This document shows positions 1 to 10,976 of a DNA stretch of 48,128 nucleotides, one piece after another. A program made the translations under genes and the position numbers. Each line of letters starts with the position of its first letter. Position 1 is the stretch's first letter. Under the pieces are notes generated by a model. The model had not been told where the DNA came from, did no database searches, and saw nothing but the letters and a program-made list of their open reading frames with translations. This DNA is from Acidimicrobiia bacterium (GTDB lineage: Bacteria > Actinomycetota > Acidimicrobiia > Acidimicrobiales > CATQHL01), in the NCBI GenBank assembly GCA_021296415.1, contig JAGWAL010000003.1:1-48128 (forward strand), written 5' to 3'.

Positions 1-338
1 GCGGCCTCGGAGCGGGCCTGCTCGGCGGCGTCCTGGGCGGCGGCCAGGTCGGCCTCGGCCGCTGCCACGGCCTCCTGGTTGCCCTCGGCGGTGGCCTGTG
101 CCAGCGCCGCCGCGGCGGCGGCGGTGTCGGCTGCGGCCTGCGCCTCGCGCGCCTTGGCGGCTGCGGCCTGGGCGTCGGCCAGCGCCACGTCGGCGTCGGC
201 CTGGGCGGCTCCCGCCTCACTCATCGCTGCGGCAGCGGCGTCGGCTGCCCCGTCGTCGGCGGCGCAGGAGGCTGCGACCAGCATCACCCCAAGCAGCGCC
301 ACCAACCAGCGCTTTCTAACTCCTGTGAACCCGCGCAT
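1..338 (-). CDS. Alanine-rich lipoprotein, 3' part beyond the window
   Basis: The minus-strand frame starts at ATG 338-336 behind a GGGAGAGA ribosome site (about 340-349) and runs off the left edge, so only 112 residues are visible. The N-terminus is a lipoprotein signal: basic n-region (RKR), hydrophobic stretch, and a lipobox VAASC at about residue 24. A long Ala/Glu/Asp/Gln-rich segment with heptad-like spacing follows and looks like a coiled-coil linker. The protein is probably anchored outside the membrane. In related actinobacteria such an N-terminus can precede an ABC-transporter solute-binding domain, but that domain is not visible here, so the function is open. It lies downstream of gpmA on the same strand with a gap of about 95 bases. 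Confidence 0.7.
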   Translation of the reverse strand, partial: MRGFTGVRKRWLVALLGVMLVAASCAADDGAADAAAAAMSEAGAAQADADVALADAQAAAAKAREAQAAADTAAAAAALAQATAEGNQEAVAAAEADLAAAQDAAEQARSEA

Positions 339-432
339 GTTCTCTCCCGTCTCTTGATCGACGCCCGGTCCGGACGCTCTGGGTCAAATGCTCGGCCGCT
401 TCCGCCCACCTGGCGAAAACGATCCCCGAAGG

Positions 433-1158
433 CTAGCCGTCGGTCGCGCCGTCGGCCACAAAGCGATCCGCGAGCGCCAGCCGCCGGGTGGGGCGGCCAT
501 CACTGCCGATCTCGTAGCGGATGGGCACGCCCGTGGGGATCTCCACGCCGGTGATGGCTTCGTCGGCGATGCCGTCGAGGTGCTTGACGAGGGCCCGCAG
601 GCTGTTGCCGTGGGCCGCGATCAGCACGCAGGGGTGGCTGTGCAGGTCGGCGGTGATGCAGCGATCCCAGTACGGCAGCAGCCGCACGAGTACGTCGCGC
701 AGCGATTCCCCCAGCGGCATCTCGTCGGGCGCTAGGTGGGCGTAGCGGGGGTCGGCGGCCGGATTCCAGGGATTGTCGGGCCGGATGGGCGGCGGCTCGG
801 TGGCATAGCTGCGGCGCCACAGGCGGACCTGCGCGGCGCCGTGGCGATCCGCCGTCTCGGCCTTGTCCAGCCCGGTCAGGTCGCCGTAGTGGCGCTCGTT
901 CAGGCGCCAGTGCCGCCGGATGGGGATGTCCTCGCAGCCCACTTCGGCCAGGGCCAGCGTGCAGGTGTCGATCGCCCGGGTCTGCAGCGACGTATGGGCC
1001 ACGTCGGGGTGGATCCCGGCGGCGGCCAGCGCCCGACCGGCGGCGACGGCCTCCGCGCGGCCCTGCGGCGACAGCGGGCAGTCGTACCAGCCGGTGAAGC
1101 GGTTCTGAAGGTTCCAGGTGCTCTGGCCGTGGCGGACCAGGATCAGTGTTGCGGTCAT
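433..1158 (-). CDS. gpmA: 2,3-bisphosphoglycerate-dependent phosphoglycerate mutase
   Basis: The enzyme interconverts 3- and 2-phosphoglycerate in glycolysis and gluconeogenesis. The 241-residue protein has the family length and its signatures: LVRHGQSTWN with the phospho-accepting His10, the segment RRHWRLNERHYG, the LTGLDKAET stretch, a second catalytic His in AAHGNSLRALVKHLDGI, and the terminal IPTGVPIRYE. I chose ATG 1158 because it gives the usual MTATLILVRHG start; an upstream ATG at 1212 would add 18 residues unlike the family. No good Shine-Dalgarno site precedes either start. It diverges from dnaK across 294 bases. Confidence 0.95.
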   Translation of the reverse strand: MTATLILVRHGQSTWNLQNRFTGWYDCPLSPQGRAEAVAAGRALAAAGIHPDVAHTSLQTRAIDTCTLALAEVGCEDIPIRRHWRLNERHYGDLTGLDKAETADRHGAAQVRLWRRSYATEPPPIRPDNPWNPAADPRYAHLAPDEMPLGESLRDVLVRLLPYWDRCITADLHSHPCVLIAAHGNSLRALVKHLDGIADEAITGVEIPTGVPIRYEIGSDGRPTRRLALADRFVADGATDG

Positions 1159-1345
1159 GGGATGCGCGGGTTCTCCGGATGCGGCGACCTGCCGCTCGAC
1201 TCCGACGACCATAGCGAGTCGTGACGCCCGGGCCGCCGGGGGCCGGCGCGGGCGGCGGGAAGATTTTCGCCCGCCGCGGTGTTGTCACTGTTGTCCGATC
1301 CGTCGCCCGGTCCGCCGAGCGAACGGGAGGCGAACCGGGCCTCGG

Positions 1346-1351
1346 TAGCCT
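1346..1351 (+). promoter_or_regulatory. Candidate -10 element for the dnaK operon
   Basis: TAGCCT has the actinobacterial TAnnnT form and would start transcription near 1358, giving a leader of about 95 bases before dnaK. I see no full HAIR (CTTGAGT-N7-ACTCAAG) or CIRCE inverted repeat nearby; CTTCGAGTGAGG just downstream is at best a vestige. Confidence 0.35.
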
Positions 1352-1452
1352 GCTTCGAGTGAGGCAGAACGCGCCGCGAGAGATCACATAGCGCAACATT
1401 CCGCTGGTCCGGCGTCAGAACCGCAGCAGGAAGTGCAGAGAGGAAACACAGC

Positions 1453-3290
<1,838 letters not shown>

Positions 3291-3294
<4 letters not shown>

Positions 3295-3869
3295 GGGTGC
3301 AGCACCCGCACGAGACGGCTGAGGCACCCGAGGCACCCGAGGCACCCGAGGCGTCCGAGGCGGCGCCGGAGGCCTCCGCCTCGAGGGCGCCGCCGGCGGG
3401 GGCCGACGAGGCGGCGGGGGCCGACTCTGCGGCGACGGGCGCGGCGGGGGGAGAGGGCGCCCCGGCCTGCGCGCAGTGCACCGAGTACCTGGACTCCCTC
3501 ACGCGGCTGAAGGCGGAGTTCGCCAACTTCCGGCGTCGCGCCGCCGAGCAGCAGGCGCAGGCGGCCGAACGGGGCGCCGCCGACCTGACGACGCGGCTGC
3601 TGCCGGTGCTGGATGCCACCGAGGCAGGAGCCGCGCACGACGAGGACCTCGTGGGCCCGCTGCACAGTGCGCTCACCGAGGCGCTCACCGAAGGTGGGCT
3701 TGAGGTGATCTCGCCCGCGGGCGAGCCGTTCGATCCCCAGTATCACGAAGCCGTCATGCACGAGACCGGCGAGACGCCGGGTCCCCAGATCGTGACGGAT
3801 GTTCTCCGGACCGGCTATGCCTGGAGCGGGCGCGTGCTACGCCCCGCAGTGGTCGGCGTCCGGGGATGA
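3291..3869 (+). CDS. grpE: Nucleotide exchange factor GrpE
   Basis: GrpE releases ADP from DnaK. The 192-residue product begins at a GTG overlapping the dnaK stop by four bases. Residues 1-60 are low-complexity Pro/Glu/Ala, including the repeat APEAPEAPE. Then come the dimerising helix ([18 protein letters not shown]) and the beta domain with [12 protein letters not shown] and [16 protein letters not shown], which are diagnostic. [10 protein letters not shown] before the helix contains a CxxC pair, which is not a usual GrpE feature and may be chance. dnaJ begins 35 bases downstream. Confidence 0.96.
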
Positions 3870-3904
3870 CCCACCGCCCGCAGAGGTGCTGAGGCGGGTC
3901 CCGG

Positions 3905-4846
3905 ATGAGCGACATACGGCAGGAATGGCTGCAGACCGACTACTACCGCGCCCTCGGGGTGTCGCCGGACGCCTCACCGGCTGATATCACCAAGGCCTAC
4001 CGGGCCCTGGCCCGCCGGTTGCACCCCGACCGCAATCCCGACGACCCCGGCGCCGAGGAGCGGTTCAAGCAGGTATCGGCCGCCTACGACGTGGTGGGCG
4101 ACGCCACCAAGCGCAAGCAGTACGACGAGATCCGCCGTCTGGCCGCCGGGGGGAACCCGTTCGCCGCTCCCGGCCCCGGCGGTACGCACTCGTTCCAGTT
4201 CTCCGGCGCCGATGGGATCGGTGACCTGCTGGCGGACCTTTTCGGCGGCACCGGCGGCCCGTTCGGCTCGCCGCCGGGAGGCCATCGCCCCCAGCGGGGG
4301 CCCGATCATCAGGCGCAGATCTCCCTGTCGTTCTCCGAGGCGGTGAACGGCACCACGACGGTCCTTACCGGCGGCAACGGGTCTGCCCGCGAGGAGATCA
4401 AGGTGCGGATCCCGCCGGGTGTGACGGACGGCCAGCGGATTCGCCTGCGGGGCAGGGGTGGCCCGGGCGCCAACGGAGGCCCGCCGGGCGACCTCTTCGT
4501 CATCGTTCGAGTCGGCGAGCACCCACACTTCGCTCGCGACGGCGACGACCTGACCCTCACCGTGCCGGTCAGCGTCACCGAGGCCGCTCTCGGGGCGCGC
4601 CTCGAGGTCCCCACCTTCGAAGGCGATCCGGTCACGCTGCGCCTTCCTGCCGGCACGCAGTCGGGCCGGGTCCTCCGGGTGCGCGGCCGGGGGCTCCGCA
4701 CCGATCGGCGAACCGGCGACCTGCTGGTTACGGTGGAAGTCGTGGTCCCGGAGAAGCTCAACGCCGCGCAACGCCGCGCCCTGAAGGAACTCGGCGAGGC
4801 CACCAAGGGCCGCCCTCTCCGGGAGCATCTGGGGGTGTCCTCTTGA
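3905..4846 (+). CDS. dnaJ: DnaJ-family co-chaperone without zinc finger
   Basis: This 313-residue J protein stimulates DnaK ATPase and delivers clients. The N-terminal J domain carries the catalytic HPD at residues 40-42, followed by a Gly/Phe-rich stretch (about 85-140) and two C-terminal beta-barrel domains (VRIPPGVTDGQRIRLRGRG, then VPTFEGDPVTLRLPAGTQ). The four CxxCxGxG zinc repeats of classical DnaJ are absent, so it is a type II or CbpA-like protein, although it occupies the dnaJ position. No hspR follows; the stop codon overlaps the TTG start of egtB. Confidence 0.93.
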   Translation: MSDIRQEWLQTDYYRALGVSPDASPADITKAYRALARRLHPDRNPDDPGAEERFKQVSAAYDVVGDATKRKQYDEIRRLAAGGNPFAAPGPGGTHSFQFSGADGIGDLLADLFGGTGGPFGSPPGGHRPQRGPDHQAQISLSFSEAVNGTTTVLTGGNGSAREEIKVRIPPGVTDGQRIRLRGRGGPGANGGPPGDLFVIVRVGEHPHFARDGDDLTLTVPVSVTEAALGARLEVPTFEGDPVTLRLPAGTQSGRVLRVRGRGLRTDRRTGDLLVTVEVVVPEKLNAAQRRALKELGEATKGRPLREHLGVSS

Positions 4847-6117
4847 GCACGGCCTCCGGGACACTCGCCGAGCGCTACGCCGCAGTGCGGGATCTCACCG
4901 AGCATCTGGCGTCGCCGCTCTCCCCCGAGGATCAGTGCATCCAGACGATGGACGACGTCAGTCCGACGAAGTGGCACCGCGCCCATACCACGTGGTTCTT
5001 CGAGACGTTCCTGCTGAAGCCTCACCACGGCGGCTACCGCGAGGTCGACCCGATCTACGGCTATCTCTTCAACTCCTACTACGAGGCGGTGGGCCGGCGG
5101 CACCCACGACCGCGCCGGGGGATCATCTCCCGGCCGTCCGCTGCCGAGGTGGCCGACTATCGTGCCCAGGTCGACGCGGCGATGGCCGACCTGCTGAGCG
5201 ACGGGTTGGCGGGCCCGGTTGCGGACCTCGTCGAGTTGGGCCTCAACCACGAGCAGCAGCACCAGGAACTGCTGCTCATGGACATCAAGCACGTCCTGAG
5301 TTGCAACCCCGCCCAACCCGTGTACCGACCCGCCCCCGAGTGCGGGCCGGCGTCGGGCGCGTCTCCCGCCGCCGCCTGGGTGGGCTTCGCCGGCGGGAGG
5401 GGCGCCCTGGGACACGACGGCGAGTCCTTCGCCTTCGACAACGAGACGCCGCGCCACGAAGTCCTCCTCGGCCCCTACGAGCTGTCCTCCCGGCTGGTCA
5501 CCTGCGGTGAGTGGCTGGAGTTCATGGCCGACGGCGGCTACCGCACGCCCACGCTGTGGCTGTCGGACGGCTGGGGGGCGGTCCAGGACTCCGGCTGGTC
5601 GGCGCCGCTGTACTGGATGCCCGACGTGGCGCCGAGCGCCGGCGCCGCCGATGGCTGGTCGGTGTTCACGCTGGCCGGTCGGCGGCCCGTTCGCGCCGAC
5701 GAGCCGGTCTGCCACGTCTCGTACTACGAGGCCGACGCGTTCGCCCGGTGGGCCGGCGCCCGCCTGCCGACCGAGGCCGAGTGGGAGTCGGCCACGGCCC
5801 CGACGCCTGCCGGGGAGGCGAACCTGCTGGATGCCGGCGTGCTGCATCCCCGGCCTGCGAGCGGCGACGGTCTGGCGCAACTGTTCGGCGACGTCTGGGA
5901 GTGGACGGCAAGTTCCTACAGCGCCTACCCGGGATTCGTCCCCGCGGCCGGCGCCGTGGGCGAGTACAACGGCAAGTTCATGATCAACCAGATGGTTCTG
6001 CGCGGCGGCTGCTGCGCCACTCCCGCCGATCACGTCCGCCCCACGTACCGGAACTTCTTCGCGCCGGGTACGCGCTGGCATTTCTCGGGCTTGCGACTGG
6101 CTCGCGACGCGGGCTGA
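4843..6117 (+). CDS. egtB: Ergothioneine sulfoxide synthase EgtB
   Basis: Non-heme iron enzyme that joins hercynine and a thiol donor (gamma-glutamylcysteine in actinobacteria) with oxygen. The 424-residue protein has the DinB-like N-terminal domain with SPTKWHRAHTTWFFE (iron His expected in the H45-x2-H48 pair) and HEQQHQE (H136 and H140), then an FGE-sulfatase-like C-terminal domain ending YRNFFAPGTRWHFSGLRLARD. The Arg-rich VGRRHPRPRRG loop resembles the gamma-glutamyl-binding region of mycobacterial EgtB. It starts with TTG overlapping the dnaJ stop (TTGA). egtA, egtC and egtE are not in this window. Confidence 0.95.
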   Translation: MSTASGTLAERYAAVRDLTEHLASPLSPEDQCIQTMDDVSPTKWHRAHTTWFFETFLLKPHHGGYREVDPIYGYLFNSYYEAVGRRHPRPRRGIISRPSAAEVADYRAQVDAAMADLLSDGLAGPVADLVELGLNHEQQHQELLLMDIKHVLSCNPAQPVYRPAPECGPASGASPAAAWVGFAGGRGALGHDGESFAFDNETPRHEVLLGPYELSSRLVTCGEWLEFMADGGYRTPTLWLSDGWGAVQDSGWSAPLYWMPDVAPSAGAADGWSVFTLAGRRPVRADEPVCHVSYYEADAFARWAGARLPTEAEWESATAPTPAGEANLLDAGVLHPRPASGDGLAQLFGDVWEWTASSYSAYPGFVPAAGAVGEYNGKFMINQMVLRGGCCATPADHVRPTYRNFFAPGTRWHFSGLRLARDAG

Positions 6118-6130
6118 ATCCGGATTCCAG

Positions 6131-7162
6131 ATGGCCTCGGTCTCCGGCGGCGCGTCCGTCGCGGCGGACGCGCCGGGCGACAGGTACCGGATCAGCGTGT
6201 GCACCGACGGGGCTGCCCTGGATCGGGCGCTGGCGGCCGATGTGTCCGCCGGGCTCACGTCGCTGCCGAAAGACCTGCCGCCGAAGTGGTTCTACGACGA
6301 CGAGGGTTCCCGGCTGTTCGGGGAGATCACCCGGCTGGCGGAGTACTACCCCACGCGCCGCGAGCACGAGATCCTGCGACGGGTGGCGCCCGACGTGGCG
6401 GCGCGCTCCGGCGCGGGAACGCTCGTCGAGCTGGGGTCGGGCTTCTCCGACAAGACCCGCCTGCTGCTCGACGCCATGGCCGGGGCCGGGATCCTCCGGA
6501 AGTTCGTTCCGTTCGACGTGAACGAGGCCGCCCTGCGCGCCACCGCGTCCGGGGCCGCGGCGGCGTATCCCGCTCTGTCGGTGCACGGCGTGGTGGGAGA
6601 GTTCGGCAAGGACCTGCGGGCGGTGCCGCGCGGTGGGCGGCGGCTCGTGGCGCTTCTGGGGGGAACGATCGGCAACTTCACCGGGCCCGAACGGCGGGCG
6701 TTCCTGGCGGAGATCGCCGGCATGTCCGATGCGGGTGAGACGTTCCTGCTCGGCGCCGATCTGGTGAAGGACCGTGCCCGCCTGCTCGCCGCCTACGACG
6801 ACGCTGCCGGTGTCACGGCGCAGTTCAACCGCAACGTGCTGCACGTCATCAACCGGCGCCTCGATGCGGACTTCGACCCGCAGCGGTTCACGCACGTGGC
6901 CACCTACGACGAGGAGACCCAGTGGGTGGAGATGTGGCTCCGCGCCGACGGTCCGCAGGTCGTGCACGTGCGCCGGCTCGGCCTGCGCGTCACCTTCGGC
7001 GACGGCGAGGCCATGCGCACCGAGGTCTCGGCCAAGTTCCGCCCCTCCCAGATCGCCGCCGAACTGTCCGAGGCGGGCTTCGCGGTCATGTCCCAGTGGC
7101 TCGACGACGCCGGCGACTTCTCGCTCACCCTGGCCGAGCGCGTCGACGGGGCGAAACCGTAG
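6131..7162 (+). CDS. egtD: L-histidine N-alpha-trimethyltransferase EgtD
   Basis: Transfers three methyl groups from SAM to histidine to make hercynine, the substrate of EgtB. The 343-residue protein has the family features LPPKWFYDDEGSRLFGEIT, the SAM-binding LVELGSGFSDKT, LLGGTIGNF, FNRNVLHVINRRLDADF and the C-terminal SAKFRPSQIAAEL. It begins 13 bases after egtB. Together the two genes give both core steps to ergothioneine sulfoxide. The stop codon TAG forms part of a likely -10 box for purA. Confidence 0.96.
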   Translation: MASVSGGASVAADAPGDRYRISVCTDGAALDRALAADVSAGLTSLPKDLPPKWFYDDEGSRLFGEITRLAEYYPTRREHEILRRVAPDVAARSGAGTLVELGSGFSDKTRLLLDAMAGAGILRKFVPFDVNEAALRATASGAAAAYPALSVHGVVGEFGKDLRAVPRGGRRLVALLGGTIGNFTGPERRAFLAEIAGMSDAGETFLLGADLVKDRARLLAAYDDAAGVTAQFNRNVLHVINRRLDADFDPQRFTHVATYDEETQWVEMWLRADGPQVVHVRRLGLRVTFGDGEAMRTEVSAKFRPSQIAAELSEAGFAVMSQWLDDAGDFSLTLAERVDGAKP

Positions 7163-7165
7163 GCT
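7160..7165 (+). promoter_or_regulatory. Candidate -10 element for purA
   Basis: TAGGCT overlaps the egtD stop codon. A start site near 7172 would give a leader of about 27 bases containing the GCGAGGAGG ribosome site (about 7184-7193) before the purA GTG. Confidence 0.4.
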
Positions 7166-7198
7166 GGTCGGGGCCGTTACGGGCGCGAGGAGGCTGCT

Positions 7199-8488
7199 GT
7201 GGGGGCAACCGTGGTGGTGGGCACCCAGTGGGGCGACGAGGGCAAGGGCAAGCTCACCGATCTCCTGGCGGCCGAGATGGAGATGGTCGTGCGCTATCAG
7301 GGCGGCCACAATGCCGGGCACACCATCGTGGTCGGCGAGGAGTCGTTCGCTCTGCAGCTCGTCCCTTCCGGCGTGCTGTACGACCACATCACGCCGGTCA
7401 TCGGCAACGGCGTCGTCGTGGATCCCTTCGTGCTCCTCGACGAGCTGGCCATGCTGGCCGGCAGGGGCATCGACACGAGCCGGCTGCAGGTATCCGGCAA
7501 CGCGCACATCATCCTGCCCTACCACCAGCAGTTGGACGTCCTGAGCGAGCGTCGCCTGGGGTCCAACAAGCTGGGGACCACCAAGCGAGGCATCGGGCCC
7601 GCCTACGCCGACAAGGCCACCCGTATCGGCCTGCGGCTGCAGGACCTCTTCGATGCCCGGATCTTCCGGGAGAAGCTGGAGGCGGCGCTGCGCGAGAAGA
7701 ACCCGCTCCTGGCCAAGGTCTACAACAGGTTGGGCTACGACGCCGAGGTGCTCGCCGACAAGTACCTGACCGAGTGCCGTCCGGCCCTCGAGCCGTACGT
7801 GACCGACACGGTGTCGACGGTGCACGAGGCGCTCGAAGCGGGCCGCGAGGTGCTGTTCGAGGGTGCGCAGGCCACGTTCCTGGACCTGGATCACGGCACG
7901 TACCCGTTCGTGACGTCCTCGAACCCGGTCGCCGGGGGCGCCTGCGTGGGCGCCGGTGTCGGACCGCGGCACATCGACCGGATCATCGGGATCAACAAGG
8001 CGTACACCACGCGGGTGGGCTCGGGACCGTTCCCGGCCGAGGTGGGTGGCCCGGTGGCGGATCGGCTGGTGATCGACGGGGCCGAGTTCGGCACCAACAC
8101 CGGACGGCGCCGGCGGGTTGGCTGGCTCGACCTGGTCATGCTGCGCCACGCCGTGCGCCTCAACTCGCTCTCCGAAGTGGCGATCACCAAGCTCGACGTG
8201 CTCGACTCCCTCGACGTGGTGAAGGTCTGCGTGGCCTACGAGATCGACGGGCGCCGCACCGACTACATGCCGTATCACCAGTCCGACGTGCATCGCGCCC
8301 GTCCCGTGCTGGAGGAGCTGCCCGGCTGGTGCGTGCCCTTGGGCGACGTCACCCGGCCGGCGGATCTACCGACCGAAGCGGCCGCCTACCTGCGTTTCGT
8401 CGAGCGCCAGGCCGGCGTGCCGGTCACGCTGGTCGGCGTCGGTCCCCGCCGTCGCCAACTGGTGCGCCTGGAACCCTCGGCGCCGTGA
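7199..8488 (+). CDS. purA: Adenylosuccinate synthetase
   Basis: GTP-dependent condensation of IMP with aspartate, the first committed AMP step. The 429-residue protein carries QWGDEGKGK near residue 10 (catalytic Asp and P-loop), [40 protein letters not shown] and ITKLDVLD, all diagnostic. GTG 7199 is preceded by GCGAGGAGG. The stop overlaps the purB start (GTGA), so the last two AMP-synthesis enzymes are coupled. Confidence 0.97.
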   Translation: MGATVVVGTQWGDEGKGKLTDLLAAEMEMVVRYQGGHNAGHTIVVGEESFALQLVPSGVLYDHITPVIGNGVVVDPFVLLDELAMLAGRGIDTSRLQVSGNAHIILPYHQQLDVLSERRLGSNKLGTTKRGIGPAYADKATRIGLRLQDLFDARIFREKLEAALREKNPLLAKVYNRLGYDAEVLADKYLTECRPALEPYVTDTVSTVHEALEAGREVLFEGAQATFLDLDHGTYPFVTSSNPVAGGACVGAGVGPRHIDRIIGINKAYTTRVGSGPFPAEVGGPVADRLVIDGAEFGTNTGRRRRVGWLDLVMLRHAVRLNSLSEVAITKLDVLDSLDVVKVCVAYEIDGRRTDYMPYHQSDVHRARPVLEELPGWCVPLGDVTRPADLPTEAAAYLRFVERQAGVPVTLVGVGPRRRQLVRLEPSAP

Positions 8489-9897
8489 GCATCCCCAACC
8501 TGCTGGCCGAGCGCTACGCCGGCGGGGAGATGAGAGCCATCTGGTCGCCCGTCTCCAAGATCCGACGGGAGCGGGAGTTCTGGATCGCCGTGCTGGAGGC
8601 GCAGCGTGCGCTCGGCGTCGACATCCCCGCCGGGGCGGCTGACGCCTACCGAGCCGTCATCGATGACATCGACCTGGATTCCATCTCGCGGCGGGAGCGC
8701 CGGCTGCGCCACGACGTCATGGCTCGCCTGGAGGAGTTCTGCGAGCTTGCGGGCTGCGAGTACCTCCACTGGGGCCTCACGTCACGCGACCTCACCGAGA
8801 ACGTCGAGCAGACGCAGATCCGCGACGGTCTGGCGCTGGTGCGCACCAAGGCGGTGGCGGCTCTCGCCGGCACCGCGCGTCGTGCCGCCGAGTTCGCCAC
8901 GCTGCCGCTCGTGGCACGGACGCACAACGTCCCCGCACAGGCCACGACCTACGGGCGCCGCTTCGCCGCGGCGGGCGAGGAACTGATCGGCGCCATCGGG
9001 CGCCTCGAGGCCCTCATCGAGGACTACCCGCTGCGCGGCCTGAAGGGGCCGGTGGGCACGCAGGGCGACCTGCTGGAACTGCTCGGCGGCGACGCCGCCA
9101 AGGTGGCGGCGCTGGAGGCCGCGCTCGCCGAGCGGCTCAGCTTCGCCCGCACCCTCGGTGCCGTCGGCCAGGTTTACCCGCGATCGATGGATTTCGACGT
9201 GGTCTCGTCCCTGTTCCGGGTGGCCACCGGACCGGCCGACCTGGCGACCACCATGCGCCTCATGGCCGGTCACGAACTCCTGAGAGAAGGATTCGGCGAT
9301 GAGCAGGTGGGCTCGTCCGCCATGCCCCACAAGGTCAACGCCCGCTCCTGCGAGCGACTCAGCGGGCTGGCGACCGTGTTGCGCGGCCATGTGACCATGG
9401 CTGCGGGTCTCGCCGGGGTGCAATGGAACGAGGGCGACGTGAGTTGTTCGGTCGTGCGACGGATCGTGCTGCCGGATGCGTTCTTCGCCATCGATGGCGT
9501 GCTCGAGACATATCTGACGATCCTGCGAGAATTGCAGGCCTTCCCCGAAGTGGCTGCCGCCGAGATGCGGCGTTGGGGACCGCTGATGGCGAGTTCCGCG
9601 CTGCTGAGAGCCGCAACCGACGCGGGGTCGGATCGCTCGAGCGTTCATGCGCTTGTCCAGCGCCACAGCCTGGCGGCCGCCGAGGCGGAGCGCACAGGTC
9701 GGTTGTACGACCTGGCGGTTGCCCTGGGCGCCGACGACGAGTTCCCGCTGGGAGCCGATGCGGCGGCGGCGGCAATCGAAGGAGCACTCGCGCCGGGTCG
9801 TGCCGAAGCACAAGTGACTGCGTTCGTCGAGCAGGCGACCGAACTGGTGAACCGCTATCCCGAAGCAGGAGATGTTGTGCCGGAACCGCTCCTGTGA
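8485..9897 (+). CDS. purB: Adenylosuccinate lyase
   Basis: Cleaves fumarate from SAICAR and from adenylosuccinate in purine synthesis. The 470-residue product begins at a GTG overlapping the purA stop. It shows the fumarase/aspartase superfamily signature [17 protein letters not shown] with the mobile catalytic loop, [15 protein letters not shown], and [17 protein letters not shown]. It is close to PurB of actinobacterial length. The same frame stays open far upstream through purA and part of egtD, but that extension has no family support. Confidence 0.96.
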   Translation: MSIPNLLAERYAGGEMRAIWSPVSKIRREREFWIAVLEAQRALGVDIPAGAADAYRAVIDDIDLDSISRRERRLRHDVMARLEEFCELAGCEYLHWGLTSRDLTENVEQTQIRDGLALVRTKAVAALAGTARRAAEFATLPLVARTHNVPAQATTYGRRFAAAGEELIGAIGRLEALIEDYPLRGLKGPVGTQGDLLELLGGDAAKVAALEAALAERLSFARTLGAVGQVYPRSMDFDVVSSLFRVATGPADLATTMRLMAGHELLREGFGDEQVGSSAMPHKVNARSCERLSGLATVLRGHVTMAAGLAGVQWNEGDVSCSVVRRIVLPDAFFAIDGVLETYLTILRELQAFPEVAAAEMRRWGPLMASSALLRAATDAGSDRSSVHALVQRHSLAAAEAERTGRLYDLAVALGADDEFPLGADAAAAAIEGALAPGRAEAQVTAFVEQATELVNRYPEAGDVVPEPLL

Positions 9898-9910
9898 CGG
9901 CGGTTTCCGG
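9880..9910. terminator. Inverted repeat between convergent purB and the 9928 gene
   Basis: CCGGAACCG pairs with CGGTTTCCGG around the purB stop, with one bulge. There is no U-tract, as is common in GC-rich actinobacteria. It lies where two convergent transcripts meet. Confidence 0.3.
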
Positions 9911-9927
9911 GTGTGAGGCCTGAGGCG

Positions 9928-10347
9928 TCAGCGGATACCGGCGGCGTGAAGAACCTTTGGAGGGACGCCGACCTCCCGCCACGCCTGATAGGAAATGCCC
10001 TTACGGTCGCTGTAGGAGGCGGCGACCTGTATGAACTCGTTCTCGAGTTCCGCGATGTCCACGTTCTGTGCCGCCGCTTCGATCGCCTTCTGTAGGTCGA
10101 TGCGTTCCTGAACAAGTTGGAGGCGGGTCACCGCCTCGGCTTCCTCCAGCTGCTGTTCGACTCCGACCAGCTTCTTCTCCAAGGCTTCCTTGGAGCGACG
10201 CCTGCCCCCGGTTTGCTTCAAGCTCTCGAGCGCCTCGAGATAGTGGCGAACGGTGCGGGTCTCCGTACGCCCTTGGATCATTGCAGCTTTGTGTTCGGGC
10301 GTAACCTCTCGGGTCTTGCGATCCGAACTCTCGTCGCTCTGGCTCAC
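9928..10347 (-). CDS. Conserved helical hypothetical protein
   Basis: A 139-residue, highly charged, mostly helical protein with no signal peptide or membrane segment. Residues about 14-45 read TPEHKAAMIQGRTETRTVRHYL; a coiled-coil-like stretch follows (KKLVGVEQQLEEAEAVTRLQ), then a compact C-terminus with SYSDRKGISYQAWREVGVP. I recall similar proteins from many actinobacterial genomes without known function; the Gly-Arg-x-Glu and ISY.AWRE parts look like the conserved core. I prefer GTG 10347 because AGGAGA lies eight bases before it; ATG 10365 would contain that ribosome site. Confidence 0.75.
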   Translation of the reverse strand: MSQSDESSDRKTREVTPEHKAAMIQGRTETRTVRHYLEALESLKQTGGRRRSKEALEKKLVGVEQQLEEAEAVTRLQLVQERIDLQKAIEAAAQNVDIAELENEFIQVAASYSDRKGISYQAWREVGVPPKVLHAAGIR

Positions 10348-10692
10348 AGTGACTTCTCCTATCATTGTTTACTTCGTCTTGTCCGGATCAGATCTGTTCG
10401 GACATGAGGAATCTAATCCGAGGAGGCTATCAGTGCTAGCCGGATCGCCTCTGTCGTCGTCGCGATCGCCGACCGGGTAGTTCTATTGCAAGCAGATGTT
10501 CGGCTTGATTATGTCCCGCTTGTAGTTCAACTGCATCGTCAAGGGGTGTGACCAGGTCGGCTGCGTGGGATCTCTTCGCCGGAATCTCTTGCGGTAGTCG
10601 AGACGGGTGAGTCCAACTTGAAGTGGGTGCGGGCCATCGACGGGTCCGCCGGGGAGGCTTGAAGGGGCACCCCGGCGGGCTGGGAGATCGCG
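10348..10692. other. 345-base gene-free stretch, lower GC
   Basis: Noticeably poorer in GC than its surroundings. Near the 10347 start it holds an imperfect dyad, GTCCGGATCAGATCTGTTCG-GAC (10381-10403), containing the palindrome CAGATCTG; it could be an operator for the minus-strand gene. A 90-codon minus-strand frame (10436-10708) runs into tRNA-Phe and has no protein-like composition. I see nothing else in it. Confidence 0.5.
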
Positions 10693-10765
10693 TGGTCGGG
10701 CCCGGCATCGATCCGGGGACCTTCCGCTTTTCAGGCGGACGCTCTGCCGACTGAGCTACCCGACC
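10693..10765 (-). tRNA. tRNA-Phe (GAA)
   Basis: The 73-nt cloverleaf has a perfect 7-bp acceptor (GGTCGGG/CCCGACC), discriminator A, D arm TAGCTCAGTCGGCAGAGC, and anticodon stem TCCGC/GCGGA around loop CTGAAAA (anticodon GAA). CCA is not encoded. The T loop reads ATCGATG, so the nearly universal T54 is A. The T stem is a full 5 bp. Confidence 0.93.
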
Positions 10766-10895
10766 GGAACCCGCGACCTCCGCCTTGACAGGGCGGCGTG
10801 CACTCCAAGCTGCACTACAGGACCAGAGGAGCCGACAGCCTATCCGGGCGGCCGGCCGCGCGGTGCGAGCCGGACGCGGACGCGGCTCGCTCTCG

Positions 10896-10968
10896 CACCC
10901 CCAACGGGATTCGAACCCGTGTTACCGCCTTGAAAGGGCGGCGTCCTAGGCCGCTGGACGATGGGGGC
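10896..10968 (-). tRNA. tRNA-Glu (TTC)
   Basis: The 73-nt cloverleaf has acceptor GCCCCCA/TGGGGGT with a terminal G-T pair, discriminator G (typical of Glu), anticodon stem CCGCC/GGCGG around CTTTCAA (anticodon TTC), and normal T loop TTCGAAT. No CCA is encoded. It sits eight bases after the ctaA stop on the same strand, so read-through from ctaA is possible. Confidence 0.95.
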
Positions 10969-10976
10969 GGGACCGG

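Noticed and set aside
79-357. Plus-strand Ala-rich frame at the left edge
   Set aside because: Antisense to a better minus-strand lipoprotein with a signal peptide and ribosome site.
1300-1452. HAIR or CIRCE heat-shock element before dnaK
   Set aside because: Only a fragment resembling one HAIR half is present; no inverted repeat.
5984-8293. 769-codon minus-strand frame
   Set aside because: Antisense to egtB, egtD and purA; composition of a GC-rich shadow frame.
6922-8484. Long upstream extension of the purB frame
   Set aside because: Overlaps egtD and purA completely; purB family similarity begins only at 8485.
10436-10708. 90-codon minus-strand frame
   Set aside because: Runs into tRNA-Phe, is Arg/Pro/Ser-rich, and lacks a ribosome site.
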